Below, in pieces: positions 33,301-46,400 of a stretch of DNA of 64,000 bases. This DNA comes from Diphasiastrum complanatum. Its lineage: Eukaryota > Streptophyta > Lycopodiopsida > Lycopodiales > Lycopodiaceae. The stretch spans positions 33,724,590-33,788,589 of the forward strand of contig CM055095.1 in NCBI GenBank assembly GCA_029204225.1. The letters run 5' to 3'. The translations under genes and the position numbers were made by a program. The first letter of the stretch is position 1. Every line of letters begins with the position of its first letter. A model generated the notes under the pieces. That model was not told where the DNA came from, searched no databases, and saw nothing but the letters and a program-made list of their open reading frames with translations.

Positions 33301-34718
33301 TGATAGTCAGATGTCTAGCGATGTTTTCAACCTTTCAGTGAACGACCATGTGATCACCCATATACGTGATGCCACGACAGCTAGGGGAGCTTGGGAAGCT
33401 CCTAGAATGCAATTTCAAACTTGCAATCCAGCTCGAGCCATGTTCTTGAAGTCGAGGTTGAACGCAATCAGGATGGAAGAAGGCGAATCAGTGGGATCTT
33501 TCTTCACCAGGATAAAGGAGCTGAGAGATCAACTTGTGGCAATTGGAAAACCAATAAGGGACATTGAATTAGTACATACCACTATGAGCAGTGTTTCGGA
33601 AGGTCTACAAATGTTTGTGAGCAGCATCGCTTCGAGGGAGAGATTGCCTACTTTTGAAGACTTCCACGGAATCTTGTTGCAGGAAGAGCAGCGCCGCGAG
33701 GTGGTGAAGTCAAGGCAAACCCCACAGAATGATCAAGCTTTGCTTGCTAAAGGCAAGCAGAAAGGGTGGAAGAGGATTCCTAAGAAATCTAAGGATGATG
33801 ATGACAAGGGAGAGTCATCATCGAAGGTGAAAAAGAAGAAGAAAGAAAAATGTTACTATTGTCACAAACCGGGTCATTGGGCACGCGAGTGTTACAAGAA
33901 GAAAGTGGACATAAAGGCAGGAAAGGTAAAGCAACAAGGCAACATTGCCGAAGATGATGGGGAAGATGACAAGACAAGGGTCTTCTCATCGACATTGGCA
34001 TCCCAGGTTGATGATGGTGCCAGATGGTTCATAGATTCAAACGCCACAAGGCATATGACTAGGAAACGCGATTGGTTTGAGAAATTCTCGCCAATCCATG
34101 ATGGGGTCAAGGTCACACAAGCCAATGGGGAGGAATGTCGAATACAGGGTGTTGGCAATGTACCTATGCAGTTTCCTGATGGTAAAATCAAGAATATCCC
34201 TAATGTGCTTTATGTTCCTAGACTAAAAAAAAATTGCTTTTTGTTGGTGTGATGGCAAATCAACATCTTAAGGTTGAATTTGTCAAGGATGGATGCCTTA
34301 TGAAGGATATGAACCACAACCATAAGGTGGTAGTGAAAGGTTATAGAGATAGTAACTGTGGCCTTTATAAATTGGATGCTGCAAAACCCGGAGAATACGG
34401 TTTGGCTATTCAACAGCATCTCAATTTGAGTTGTGGCACAGAAGACTTGGTCACTTGAACTATGGGAGCTTAAGATTGATGGCGAAGCTGAAGATGGTAA
34501 CAGGATTACCAGCATTACAGGATGATCATCACGCCATATGTGAAGGATGCGTCATGGAAAAGCATCACAAGGAGACATTCAAGAAAGGTGGAGATGCAAG
34601 AGCTAAGAAACTGCTAGAACTTATTCATAATGACCTGTGTGGCCCAATGAAGACCATGTCGATGGGGAAAGCCTATTATTTTATGACTTTCATAGATGAC
34701 ATGATCATGCTAACAAAA
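33300..34718 (+). pseudogene. Cop-I: copia gag, protease and integrase start
   Basis: One open frame (to about 34252) gives DVFNLSVNDHVITHIRDATT, AMFLKSRLNAIRMEEGES, the knuckle CYYCHKPGHWAREC, and WFIDSNATRHMT, where the protease DSG reads DSN. NVLYVPRLKKN follows and then a frameshift. Later frames carry MANQHLKVEF, GLYKLDA, WHRRLGHLNYGS and CEGCVMEKHHKE, then the start of the integrase core (ELIHNDLCGPMKT, TFIDD), where it is cut by gypsy sequence. The first 60 or so gag residues are replaced by the CACTA-like end. Of the copia gags here this is the least eroded. Confidence 0.85.
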
Positions 34719-34736
34719 TGAAAATAATGGTGTTAC

Positions 34737-34754
34737 TCCTCGGCAACGATGCCA
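34737..34754 (-). other. Gypsy primer-binding site, minus strand
   Basis: The reverse complement reads TGGCATCGTTGCCGAGGA, close to the plant gypsy consensus. It lies 19 bp after the truncated Cop-I frame, so almost no internal gypsy sequence remains. Confidence 0.8.
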
Positions 34755-34758
34755 AAAT

Positions 34759-35545
<787 letters not shown>

Positions 35546-36117
35546 CTTTGCTATCAAAAAAATCCTATCTAAGAAAGATTTCCTTCGCAAAGCTTGGAAT
35601 TCAAACTATGGTAGTCTCACTAGCCTCATAAATCACTTGTTTTAAGGGTGAACTGTCCTTGAAAGGTAGGTGATAATGCATCAAACTTTGTGATGGGTAA
35701 TTCAATCGTATTATCAGCAATTATCACTACTACATACTTAGAAATCAGCAAATTTGATATCTCCTTTACCAAGCTTCTGGTTCTTCAAATTCAATATAAA
35801 TCTGATTGTGATAAATCACTGCTTTGCACCTCAACAAGGAGATGATACCATGATAGAAATTGGTACACAAGCATGCTAAGACCATAAAGAACTATTACTC
35901 ACAACAACTTGTAGTTGAAAAAGTAATCACACCACACATAACTTCAAATTAGTATGTCAAACAAACTAGGAAGAAAGTACGTGTAGTATATGAATTTTTT
36001 CTAGGGTTACCATTGCAATGGTCCCTATTACGAGACAATTGTTTCGAATCAAAAAGTCTAAATGCCATTAGTGTGACACTCAATACAATAGCATGTATAG
36101 AAATTCAGAAAACTCTT
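35546..36117. mobile_element. Probable copia LTR/leader scraps, minus strand
   Basis: GGAGATGATACCATGATAGAAATTGG near 35839 resembles a minus-strand primer-binding site next to an LTR end. No paired boundary or coding sequence was recognised. Confidence 0.3.
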
Positions 36118-36492
36118 CATTAGAAGAGTTCTAAATCCAAAAAAGGCCCTTTGTAAAGATTCCTTTTATTTTTTTTTTCAATTTTTTTCTTACACATGGA
36201 CCAACCAAAACACTCAAATTTGAAATCTACATAACGTAACTTTTTGAGTCCACATTTTGATTCCATACTAAAAATGACATAATTTTTTAGTGGTAAGTCC
36301 AAATTTAGCGGAGGTGCATTGGAAAGCGCTTGACAAGGGCTTTCCAATGATATGTTAGATGACATGCTTTTGAGCTACGATTAACAATTTATGGCAAGTC
36401 AAAAGTATTAGTGTTATAATATTTTAATAATAAAAAAGACATTTTGCACAAATTTTTAAAGGGTCTTTTTGGAACTCAAAACTCCTCTAATG
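36118..36492. mobile_element. MITE copy 3 with terminal inverted repeats (375 bp)
   Basis: The left end, CATTAGAAGAGTTC with AAATCCAAAAAAGGCCCTTT, pairs with the right end AAAGGGTCTTTTTGGAACTC then CTCCTCTAATG. A perfect internal hairpin, CATTGGAAAGC...GCTTTCCAATG, lies at 36317-36349, and TTTTGAGCTACG follows. It is the best-preserved copy of the family that also occurs at 4661 and 19826. Confidence 0.85.
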
Positions 36493-36945
36493 TATGGTAT
36501 GCCAAATAGGAAGGTGTGTTAAATCAAAGCTTACATAATTTAACACTTGCCTACATGCTTGTCATGTTGTGCAACAACTTACTAGAATTGTCCGTAGTTA
36601 CTTGTTCTCATCAATTCCAAAAGCCAGTAGTTACTTGTTCTCATCAGTTCCAAAAGCCTTGCAACAAAATAAGTCTCATCACTTCCTACTTTCTAATAAA
36701 TAGCAAAGAATCATGTATAACTGCATAAAATATACCACTAAAAGCCTCAAATCATTATGAGTTGTAATTCAGTCTACGCCTATAATGAGTCTCAAAAAAG
36801 ATAAATTTATTGGTACTTGAGATTAGAAAACACATTATCAAGATCCAAGTTATAGAAACAAAGGGCGTACCTCATAATGCATAGAATAGAGCGGTTTGCC
36901 AATGCTTTGTTTTGGATCACGAATGTGTTTCCAGCTTCTTTTTCT
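36493..36945. other. No gene recognised; one 31-bp direct repeat
   Basis: GTAGTTACTTGTTCTCATCA followed by TTCCAAAAGCC occurs twice in tandem (about 36594-36655). The rest is AT-rich. On the minus strand the right part (about 36830-36945) may be a further degraded continuation of the ABCB relic next to it. Confidence 0.6.
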
Positions 36946-37082
36946 TCCTTCTCGTAAAAACTGGTTCTTTGCAACAATAACATGTGCATTTTGTATGGTG
37001 GATAGTTTGTGGAGACACTCATTGTTATACGATTCAGCATAATCCGCTCTAGAGCTTCTTGAATAGCATACTCAGCTTTGTT
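36946..37082 (-). pseudogene. Degraded ABCB nucleotide-binding-domain fragment, antisense
   Basis: On the minus strand, AEYAIQEALERIMLNRIT is followed, after a frameshift, by LSTIQNAHVIVVAKN. These are the helical stretch after Walker B and the region just after the H-loop His of an ABCB nucleotide-binding domain (compare QALERxMxxRTT and HRLSTIQNA). The intervening VAHR motif is scrambled and Walker B is not seen. It lies about 215 bp from the first exon of the plus-strand ABCB gene but is not derived by simple inversion of the exons present, since its wording differs. A relic of a second ABCB gene is most likely. Confidence 0.75.
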
Positions 37083-37296
37083 GAAAGATATGGAAGAGGA
37101 CCAGAGGTTTGATATATCATGTAATCAATGATAGAGCGTATGAAGCCCACGTTGCCAAACAAAGACAGAGGGCAAACTTACTTGAGTTTGAAATCACATT
37201 ACAATTCACAATTACTTTACTTCAAAAACAGGTGGCTTTGGTCCTTTTTTTAATGCTACATATTCTACGTATTTATTTAGTTTGTTGAGTGTGCAG

Positions 37297-37472
37297 AAAC
37301 AGGCTGCTGGACTTTGACGGGTGATCGACAGGCAGCCAAAATACGAACAAGCTATTTGCGAGCTGTTCTGAGACAAGAAGTGAGCTTCTTCGACACTGAA
37401 GTCTCTACCGCTCAAGTCATCAACAGTGTTTCTGTTGACACTGAAATGGTGCAGGAGGCGATCAGTGACAAG
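37297..37472 (+). CDS. ABCB: ABCB exon 1 of the visible part (TMD1)
   Basis: It encodes [40 protein letters not shown] and [13 protein letters not shown], the conserved TMD1 coupling region (compare ERQAARxRxxYLxAVLRQ, FFDT and the SDT-xQ-xxSEK block). The acceptor may be at 37296/37297 or 37302/37303; both give the same downstream phase. The donor is AAG|GTCTGA. No upstream coding exon is visible, so this is not the real start. Confidence 0.88.
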
Positions 37473-40400
37473 GTCTGAGAGCCAAAGCCAAGACAATATT
37501 ATTCACCAATTATTTCGCATTTATGTGCACATACATACATCAATCACATATCAATATCCAAATATTTGCAAACATTGATTCTGTCTCAGTTGGACATTCT
37601 TCTTTTGAACGCAGAATTTTGATTGTGTGCAGGTTGGCATCTTCATTATGTGCCTCTCTATGTTTGGTGGTGGAATGCTGTTAGCATTCATACAAACGTG
37701 GAGGATGGCTTTAATCATGATTCCGTTTGTGCCATTGCTACTGCTCCCTGGTATTTTTTTTGGAAAGGCTCTCACTGAATTTGCCAGTCGTAGGACAGTT
37801 GCCTACAATAAAGCGGGAATAGTAGCAGAGCAAGCATTGTCCTCAATTCGCACAGTCTACTCCTTTGTTGGCGAAAAAAAAACTCAGGAGTCCTTCTCGC
37901 AGGCTTTGGAAAGCACCGTCCAAGTGGGCTTGAAGCAAGGGCTTGCAAAGGGGTTGGCTGTGGGATCAAATGGAATTATGTATGCATTGTGGGCACTGAT
38001 GGTTTGGTATGGGAGCGTACTTATCAGGCACGGCCAAGCAAACGGTGGCATGGTTTTAACATCAGGCTTTGCTATCATCACCGGAGGCTTGTAAGGCAGT
38101 CTTTTCTACTTTGCTGTTGCGATCCTTTAAATCTGTGGTTCCCACTTGTCTTATTTTCTACATTTTAAGGTCCATCTTTCCTTTTGCCTAACAGTATGTT
38201 TATTCTTGTTAGTTCTTTGACTCCCTAAGTACAACTGGTAGTACGGTGACTTTAAAGTAGTATATTTTTTTGATATATATAAACTATTTTACACACTCCT
38301 AGAAGATGATGTTGCATTTAAAGAATGCAGGAGAATAACCTCAAATTCTAGTACAGGTATACAACAAGTGCCATTTATGTCAGCACTATTAGCTCGCCAC
38401 AAACATCCAGCATTTTAGAGAACCACATCCAACTAATGTAAGAAAAACAAAAATGTACAATCTACGAATACTTTGAAGTTCGATCTTTGACATACTCTTC
38501 AAATATCAATAAACAAGCTACTTAGCATTCAGGACACCTGTGCATATGCAATGCAAACCCTAAATCATTGCTAAACTCAACTAAGGTTACTTTTTATACT
38601 CAAACATTGGAGTGCCAAATATCCACGTTAAGGATTATTCCAAATCCGTATTACTGCACGTGGATGTAACATTCACCCCCCTTTGAATTGCTTTTGTCCT
38701 CGACTGAAAAATACGGAAGTTCTTTTTTGTGCTTCCAACTCTTTCGCAAGAGCGATCTGCCCTTTACATATGATCAAACATTAAGAGGGAACGACTTCTC
38801 AATTGTTTATCTCTAATTTTGAATACTTTTTCAGGTTTCACCAAGCAATAAATCTACAAATTGGGTTAGGTTTTCATCATGTCCAAGTGTATCACCTTCA
38901 CTTCAACTTAATTTTAACCAGCTTCCATGAAATATTGACTGAGTAGTGGATTTGTCTTGAAGATTAAGTTCGTAAGCTTAAGAACCAATTTTTCTTATAA
39001 TCTGAAATAGTCCACAATATCTTGTAGACAATTTGATCAATATAATGACAAATGTACAAGGATTTGGATTCTATCTATATACGATCTAGCTATCTGGTAA
39101 TAATAAATAATAAAAATTTGCTTACAAGCAGATAATGGGTCTTGAAAAATATTGATTCATTTGTATCTCAATAGCCATTACGCCCAACTTTTCAAACTTC
39201 CGACAACTGATACTTTGCTACAGCTTTGTTGTAATTGTCTCATACGAAAGTATGCCTTCATTGTTTTCTAATTCAAGGTAACCTCTCAATGAATCACGAT
39301 AGCTAATGAACAAACCCCAAGATCTAAGCCATTCCACTTTTAGATCATAAACTAAGCTTGACATCCTTAGTAGGCTTAGATCCACATGATTCAGCACCCA
39401 TGTTCAAGAAATAAGATCAAGACTTATATAGAAAGTTATGTTTTGTGAGCACACAGAATAAACGGAAAAAATTGTTGTCAAGTGTACCTTGATCTATAGA
39501 TCCATTCGTGCTCTTGATGAGATGAATTATAGAGAACTCTCATCAACATGTTTTCCTGAATGCTTGTTGTCTCATGAACTTATTGTAGCAATATCTTGAT
39601 TCACAACTAACATAGAATATCATGGATAAATTTTCAGGTTGTACATTGTACAAATGATAGCATTATTCTCAATCCAACGTCTTAAAGAGTTCCAAATTTT
39701 TTTTTTAAGTTATCATATTTAAACTCCAAGACCTAGGTAACGCAATTTGTTAAGAATTTACAAATTCCTAAGAGTAAGCCATTTGAATAATATTTTAAAG
39801 GCTGAAAAACACTAAACTTGATATAGGTCTATTTGAGCAACCTAGAGTTTTGCACATCAGGCTCAACATTTGGCTTTAGAACATAATCCATGCTAAATAT
39901 GAGCCCAAGATTCTAAATTGACATCCTAGATTGATCCACTTGTTGGAATTAATCTTACTCCCACTCATCCTAAGAGCCCTCTAAATCATCTAAGGAAATC
40001 ACTCTCTCAAAGGCAGTCTGCAGAAATAAACCGTTTTTCCAAACAGTCTGTAGAAATACACGTAGAACTTCAACAATCAAAAACCACAAGGAACCGCTAA
40101 GGCATCTCTAGTGTCCACAGCCTGCGGTCCAATACGAAATAGTAAGAGACCGAAGGAAACCACAAAGTCATCACTTGCAGTCAACGTGCAAAGACTATAG
40201 CTTATCCCGAGGCACCGCCAAGACACCGCAAGTTACCACTCACGGTCACCCACGAAGTGAACGAACGGCAAATTGACTGAAGAGAACCGTCAAGTCAAAG
40301 CTGATTGTTGATTCACACGCTATTGTACATCTTCCAGTTACAAACTTGTTGTCATCTTTCGCTGTGTTCTGCTCGTTGGAAAACTTTCATACACAGTTGT

Positions 40401-43400
40401 TTCATTTCTATTCTTTTCTTTTCTGCTCTACGCACTCACACTCTCTGTATTTTCTTTTGATCCTAAAAATAGTTTATATCTCCATTGTGTGGAGTTTACA
40501 AGATAGCTAAACAGAGAACTACAAGAGCAGTTAATGCTTATCAACTAATCAGTTACTCTCCGTTATTCCTAACCGTTTCAGCTGGGCGTGAAGTTTAAGA
40601 CTCCACACTCGTTGAGCTGCCAGTTGACAGCGTGAAAGATTTTCTTTCATTTCTTTTCGTTTCATGTCGTGTCGTGTCTTTTTGGTCTTGGAGGCATGTT
40701 TGACTTTCGCGAATCATTCGACTTTCGAGACTCGCTTCGCTTTGTGTCTCAGGGTTCTCGATGTCAAAATATTGAAAATTCTATCTAATGTTGTGAGTAG
40801 GGGTCCTAAAAATGCCAAAGATGAATTGAGCTCTTTTGGCTTAGTAAAGACCCATCTTAGATTAAAATATTCAAGGTAGGTAGAAGTAGAAACTCGAGCT
40901 ACCATAGGCATTGTCATTTGAACTTTACATGCCACATTTAATGCATGAAAAGACTAGATGGCACAATTAGACATAGTGAGGTGGCTTGGATAAGTCTAGA
41001 TAGTTGAGAGGTGGATTCACAACTCCAATTCAGCTCAAATTAGGAGAATAGTCCATGGATCTATTGTTAAAATTGGCAAAACCTAACTTGGTTAAATCTT
41101 GTAAATACCATAATGACTTGTACCTATCATCATTAGACATGTGTGGAGCCTGTTCCCACGTGTGAAATCTATGCCTAAGTCATTTAGATAGATCATAAAG
41201 GTTGTACATATCATTTAATTTGGAAACTAGTGGCTAAATTGGCCAAAAACTAGTTTAGTAGTATTATGACACTTGGCACCATTCTAGTGGTAGAAAATGC
41301 TATATCACATGGGTAGGAGTGGTCTCCCACATGTGAAATATCATATAGAAAGTTCAGATCCATTGTATATAGATTTCATACATGTCAAAAGTCAAATCTC
41401 CTAGATTGTAGGACCTATCTCCTAATTTGTAGCTAGAAGGTCAACACTAGCCACCAATGATGATGTGGCAAATTAATGGAATCTTAGCCAAAGTGGATAT
41501 GGATAAGCACTATGACCTGTCTCACACGTGCTGGAAGTGTCTTAGAGAGAGAGTATGATGATTTTTGTGTTTAATCCATGATGGATCCACTTTGAGAAAA
41601 AAATGAGGCAAGATCTTGGTTTTGGAGGCATATCTTGAGTATTCTCATATTTGTGTTGTGATTTTATGGTTCTCTTGCTTTCTAACACTTGTGTACTTCA
41701 CTCTCTACTATAAGTCCGTACAGGTACTATTCTTCACACGTGTGAAGGCAGTAGGTCTCAAGTTTAATCATTTGCTTGTTGTTCTTGCTAGATTTTTTAT
41801 GGGGAATTGATCTTATTCTAGATCTAATCATTGGTTGATTAGTAGATCATGTAATCTAGCTTCCAACACCTCTTGAGGATCTGATCTAGATCCATTCTTG
41901 GTATTTATTTCTCTGAAATTTCACATCTATATATATGTGATGTACTCTCATTGAGAATATGATGAAATTTGTGTGTAATGCAAATTTGGGGACAAGCTCT
42001 TTGTGCCCTCTCTCTCTCTCCACAAGTTTTGTACTTCCTATTTTCTCTCTCTAGTTGAGTAGAGGCATTTATGATACTTAGTCTTATGTTTTGTTGACAG
42101 ATTTTGCTTGTAACACAATAATATTGCTTGTATGATCAGCTTTCCTATTGACAACCAATGTTAGTCTGATCTTTATAGTATTATTGGGCTTAGGAGATCA
42201 AAAATACATGTGTAGGGCATCCCACACGTGTGAATTCAGCATGGTATCAGAGCCTACCTAAGTTTTACAAGAAGATCTAATCAAAAAGTTTGCAGATCTG
42301 ATCAGATTTCAAGCTAGAAATTGTCTAGATTCTACTTTCTAGCTAGTTTGTAGTTTTCTGGTGATTTAGAGCTTCAAACCACATTGAATGGTTCAGATCA
42401 GGTACTGTACGGAATTTTAGGTGCTGGCATGTGTGAAATCCGCCAATTTTCAGTTTGGTGGTTCTCTCTCACCTTAGATCCAAATTTCATGCGAATTAGC
42501 CCACTAGAAAGCTAGAAATGTGCAAATCCTCACATATGTATAGCTCCAAGTATTCTTTTTCATCCATGTCACCTTATGAAGGAGCCAAGAAGTCCATCTA
42601 CACAACAAATGATCATGAGTGTGCTATTGAAGGCATAGGGACCATTCCCCTAAAGCTTTCTTCATCAAAAGTTCTTTCTCTGTCTAATGTACTTTTTGTT
42701 CCCAAGTTAACAAAAAATCTTATTAGTGTTGGGCAATTGTTTGATAGTGGACTAGATGTGAATTTCAATGTTGATACATATACAATCAAGAGGCATGATG
42801 AGATCCTTGCATTTGGGTCTAGATATGGTGGAATCTACAAGCTTGATCCCAAAGAGTATGCTAACTCTTGTGATAGTGCTTTTGCTACTCATATGTCTTT
42901 GGAGGAACTATGGCATAGAAGGTTGGGACATCCTAACTATAGTTCTATGGTGTCCATGGTAAAGAAAGCCAAAGCTATTGGCTTGCCTAATCTTATCTCC
43001 AAGAATTTCAAGCCATGTGAGGCTTGTGCCATATCTAAGTCTCATAAGAAGCCTTTTTCAAAGTCATCTATCAAGACTACACATCCATTGGAGCTCATAC
43101 ACTCGGATGTGCACTTCTTATCTTCAAAGAGCAAGGGTGGTGCTACTTGCTTTGTAACTTTCATTGATGATTTCACTAGATTTACTTGGGTATATCTTCT
43201 AGCTTCAAAATCTATGGTGTTTGACTATTTCCTAAAGTTCAAAGTTCTAGTTGAAAAGCAATTTTCATACAAAATCAAGATTCTTAGAAGTGATGGAGGT
43301 GGTGAGTACACTTCCAATAAATGTCATGATTATTGTGATCATGAAGGCATTAAAGGGGAGTTTTCTTGTGCATATACACCATCTCAAAATGGGGTGGCTG

Positions 43401-46400
43401 AAAGAAAGAATAGAACACTATGTGAATGTGCCAAAACCATTAGAATTGAGGCATCCTTGCCAAAAGACTTTTGGGGTGAGGCCATTAATTGTTCAAACTA
43501 TCTTTGCAATCGACTCCCTCATGTAGCACTTGGAGGAAAGTCACCATATGAAGCACTTTATTTGAAGAAACCTAAGGTTGAACACCTTAGAGTATTTGGA
43601 TGCATATGCTTTGTCCATATTCCCTTGGAAACGAGAAAGAAGGATGATCCTTGTGCAAGCAAAGGAGTAATGGTTGGATATTCATCCAACAAGAAAGCCT
43701 ATCGAATCTACATACTCTCTACTTCTAAAGTAATTGATAGTAGAGATGTAGTTTTTCATGAAGAAGAAAAGTCCAATCTTGAAGGGGCCGAGATCAAGCA
43801 ACCTCAAAATCTATCACCTATTGTTATTGAAGACAATCAACATATGGAGGAGTCGAGGTTTGAAGATGGAAGTCCTTGGATTTTCACTCCTAGAAGATCC
43901 ATGAGGGAGAGATCCGAGCCCAAGAGGCTCACTTATGATGACAAAGGAAAACAATGGATCTTGATTCCACTTATGCTTATTTTGTTTCTCATGAGGAGCT
44001 TAAAGATGTTCAAGAAGCCCTCAATACCAAGGAGTGGTATGAGGCCATGAAGATTGAATATGATGCCTTGATCACCAACCACACATGGGAGCTAGTGGAT
44101 CCACCACCTAACATGCATATCATTGGATGCAAGTGGGTGTTCAACATCAAGTACAATCATGATGGCTCCATCAACAAGTACAAGGCAAGATTATGTGCTA
44201 AAGGCTTTGCACAAATATATGGCCTTGACTATGAAGAAATCTTTGCTCCTGTAGCAAAGATGGTGACAGTAAAAATCATAATCTCTCTTGTCTTATTTTT
44301 TAAGTGGAAACTGTTTCAACTTGATGTCTCCAATGCTTTTTTGAATGGCTATCTTGAGGAGGAGATATACATGGAACAGCCTCAAGGATTTATCAAGGAT
44401 AAATCTAAGGTGTGTTTGCTATTTAGAAGTCTTTATGGCTTGAAGCAAGCACCTAGATCATGGTATTCAAGACTCAACAACTTTCTACTTTCATTAGGAT
44501 TTGTGCTTAGTGACTATGATCCTTCTATGTACTTAAAGTTTGTCATTCTTCTAATCTATGTAGATGACATTATTCTTAGTGGAAGTTGTTTGATGCTAGT
44601 TCAAGAAACCAGAGATGCATTAGGAAAAGAATTTAAAATGCAAGATCTAGGAGAGATCCATTACATTTTGGGCCTTGAGATTGATTTTCATGAAGAGTAT
44701 GCTTTTATTTGTCAATCTAGATATGTCTTTTCTATGTTGAAAAAATTCAATATGCAGAATTGTAAAGGCATAGTGTTGGGGGTATTCCCAACAAAGTGTA
44801 AATAAATAAAATCCTCCAATAAAATGTGTTGCGAGGGCATGGCATCTTGCGTGTATAAGCCCATGGCCCAATGAGCATGCAATTGAAGTTGTAAATAAAA
44901 TAAACTTGACTTGGGCCTTGTAATTAAAAAAAAACTAGAGGCCCAATGTCATTTTTAAACTTAGAAATCACTATTTAGAGTTGGGTCCAAATTGGGACTC
45001 ACGTGAATCTTGTGATTTCTAATGTACTTTTTGTGGACCCTTGGATCAAGTTGGGTCCAAGATGAATGGTTAGGATCATTGTGAATATTAGCCAATAAGA
45101 TTGAGGGGCAAGGGCCTTCCCCATTTTATAAAAAGGTACCATTTGTACACTATTTCCATGCTTAATGAGAAGGAGAAAACTCTACCATTTTTGGAAGAGA
45201 AGTATCCTCATTTGCTATTCACTACTTGCTATTGCTCTTGGTTGTATTTTCTTTTGCTTTCTATTTCCATGTTTATTGTTTGCCAATAGTGAGTGTTTTT
45301 CCATTAGCAAGCATAAGGAGCATTTGAGCTAACCTCCACCCTCACTCTCTTTCTCTCTCTTTCTCTTCTCTTCTCAATCTCTTCTTCTCCATTCCTTCCC
45401 TTCAACCAAACTATGATGAATGTTAGTTCAGAGGAGTAGAGTTAAGGAGGAGTAGTATAGTGGTGAGTAGAGTTAAGGGAGAAAGTAGAAAATTAACTAA
45501 AAGTAGCATCTATGCATAGTTAGGCACCTATCCAGTGATCTAACCTTTGTTGACAGGCGGAAGGGCTATACTACGAGAGATCTTCGACCCCACAGTGGCG
45601 CCGTTGCCGAGAATAGGTTTCCACTAACTAATTTAGTTGCATTTAAGCTATTTTCTTGCTTTTTAGAGTAGTTTAGGTAGATTTTTGGGAGTTTAGAGTT
45701 AGTTTTCTATATATTTTTGTGTTTGGACTGTTCACAGTTAGCGGAGGAGGTGTGAGAGAGTAGAGGAGGCCCTGAACAACCTCTAAGGGCTTGAAACCCA
45801 AACCAATCATCCAAAAAACTCAAAAAACACACCAATCTGCATTTTGGAGGGAAAAAGAGCCAAAAAACTCATCAGATTTTCATATCTCTACAATCAGTGG
45901 GAATTAGCCCTTGCATGACTGGCAGAAGCTCCAGGGTACTGTCCCAGACCTGCATAGAAGCCTGCGAGAGTTAGTTCCAAGCAGAATTGTAAAACTCAGA
46001 GAAAAAATCATAAAAAATTCAAAAAACCCTTGAAAAAATCCAAAAAAATTCAAATCTTCATAAGAATTCTCGCAGAGCCCTCTGAAGATCTTGAAGGCTA
46101 GACCTTATCAGCTGATTGCCGACCGGTTGTACCGAAGAGGTCCAGACGGAATTCTTCGGCGGTGTATTCGTTCTCATGAGACCACCCAGATCATTTTTCT
46201 TTCACATGAAGGCATGGGTGGAGGTCATTTTGCATCTGACATTACAGTTCGCAAGATCCTACAATCAGGATGTCGTTGGCCAACAATTCATAAAGACATG
46301 GAGGAATACTTGAAAAAGTGCGATGTGTGCCAAAGGGCAAGGAGACCAACAAGATTGAACTGTGATCTACTGCACCCAGTCTTAGTCCAAGCACCGTTTG

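Noticed and set aside
36946-37082. Antisense ABCB relic interpreted as an inverted copy of exon 7
   Set aside because: Residues such as IQEALERIMLNR and QNAHVIVVAKN differ from exon 5 and exon 7 of this gene, so a different ABCB source fits better.
37212-37496. 94-aa minus-strand frame over the first ABCB exon
   Set aside because: It is a shadow of the conserved plus-strand exon with correct splice borders.
42242-42253. Primer-binding sites taken as tRNA gene ends
   Set aside because: Only the short complement of the tRNA 3' end is present, in LTR/leader position; no tRNA body.
45101-45289. 62-aa frame inside the Gyp-1 LTR
   Set aside because: Lies across the LTR promoter and is not kept open in the sister LTR; no coding evidence.
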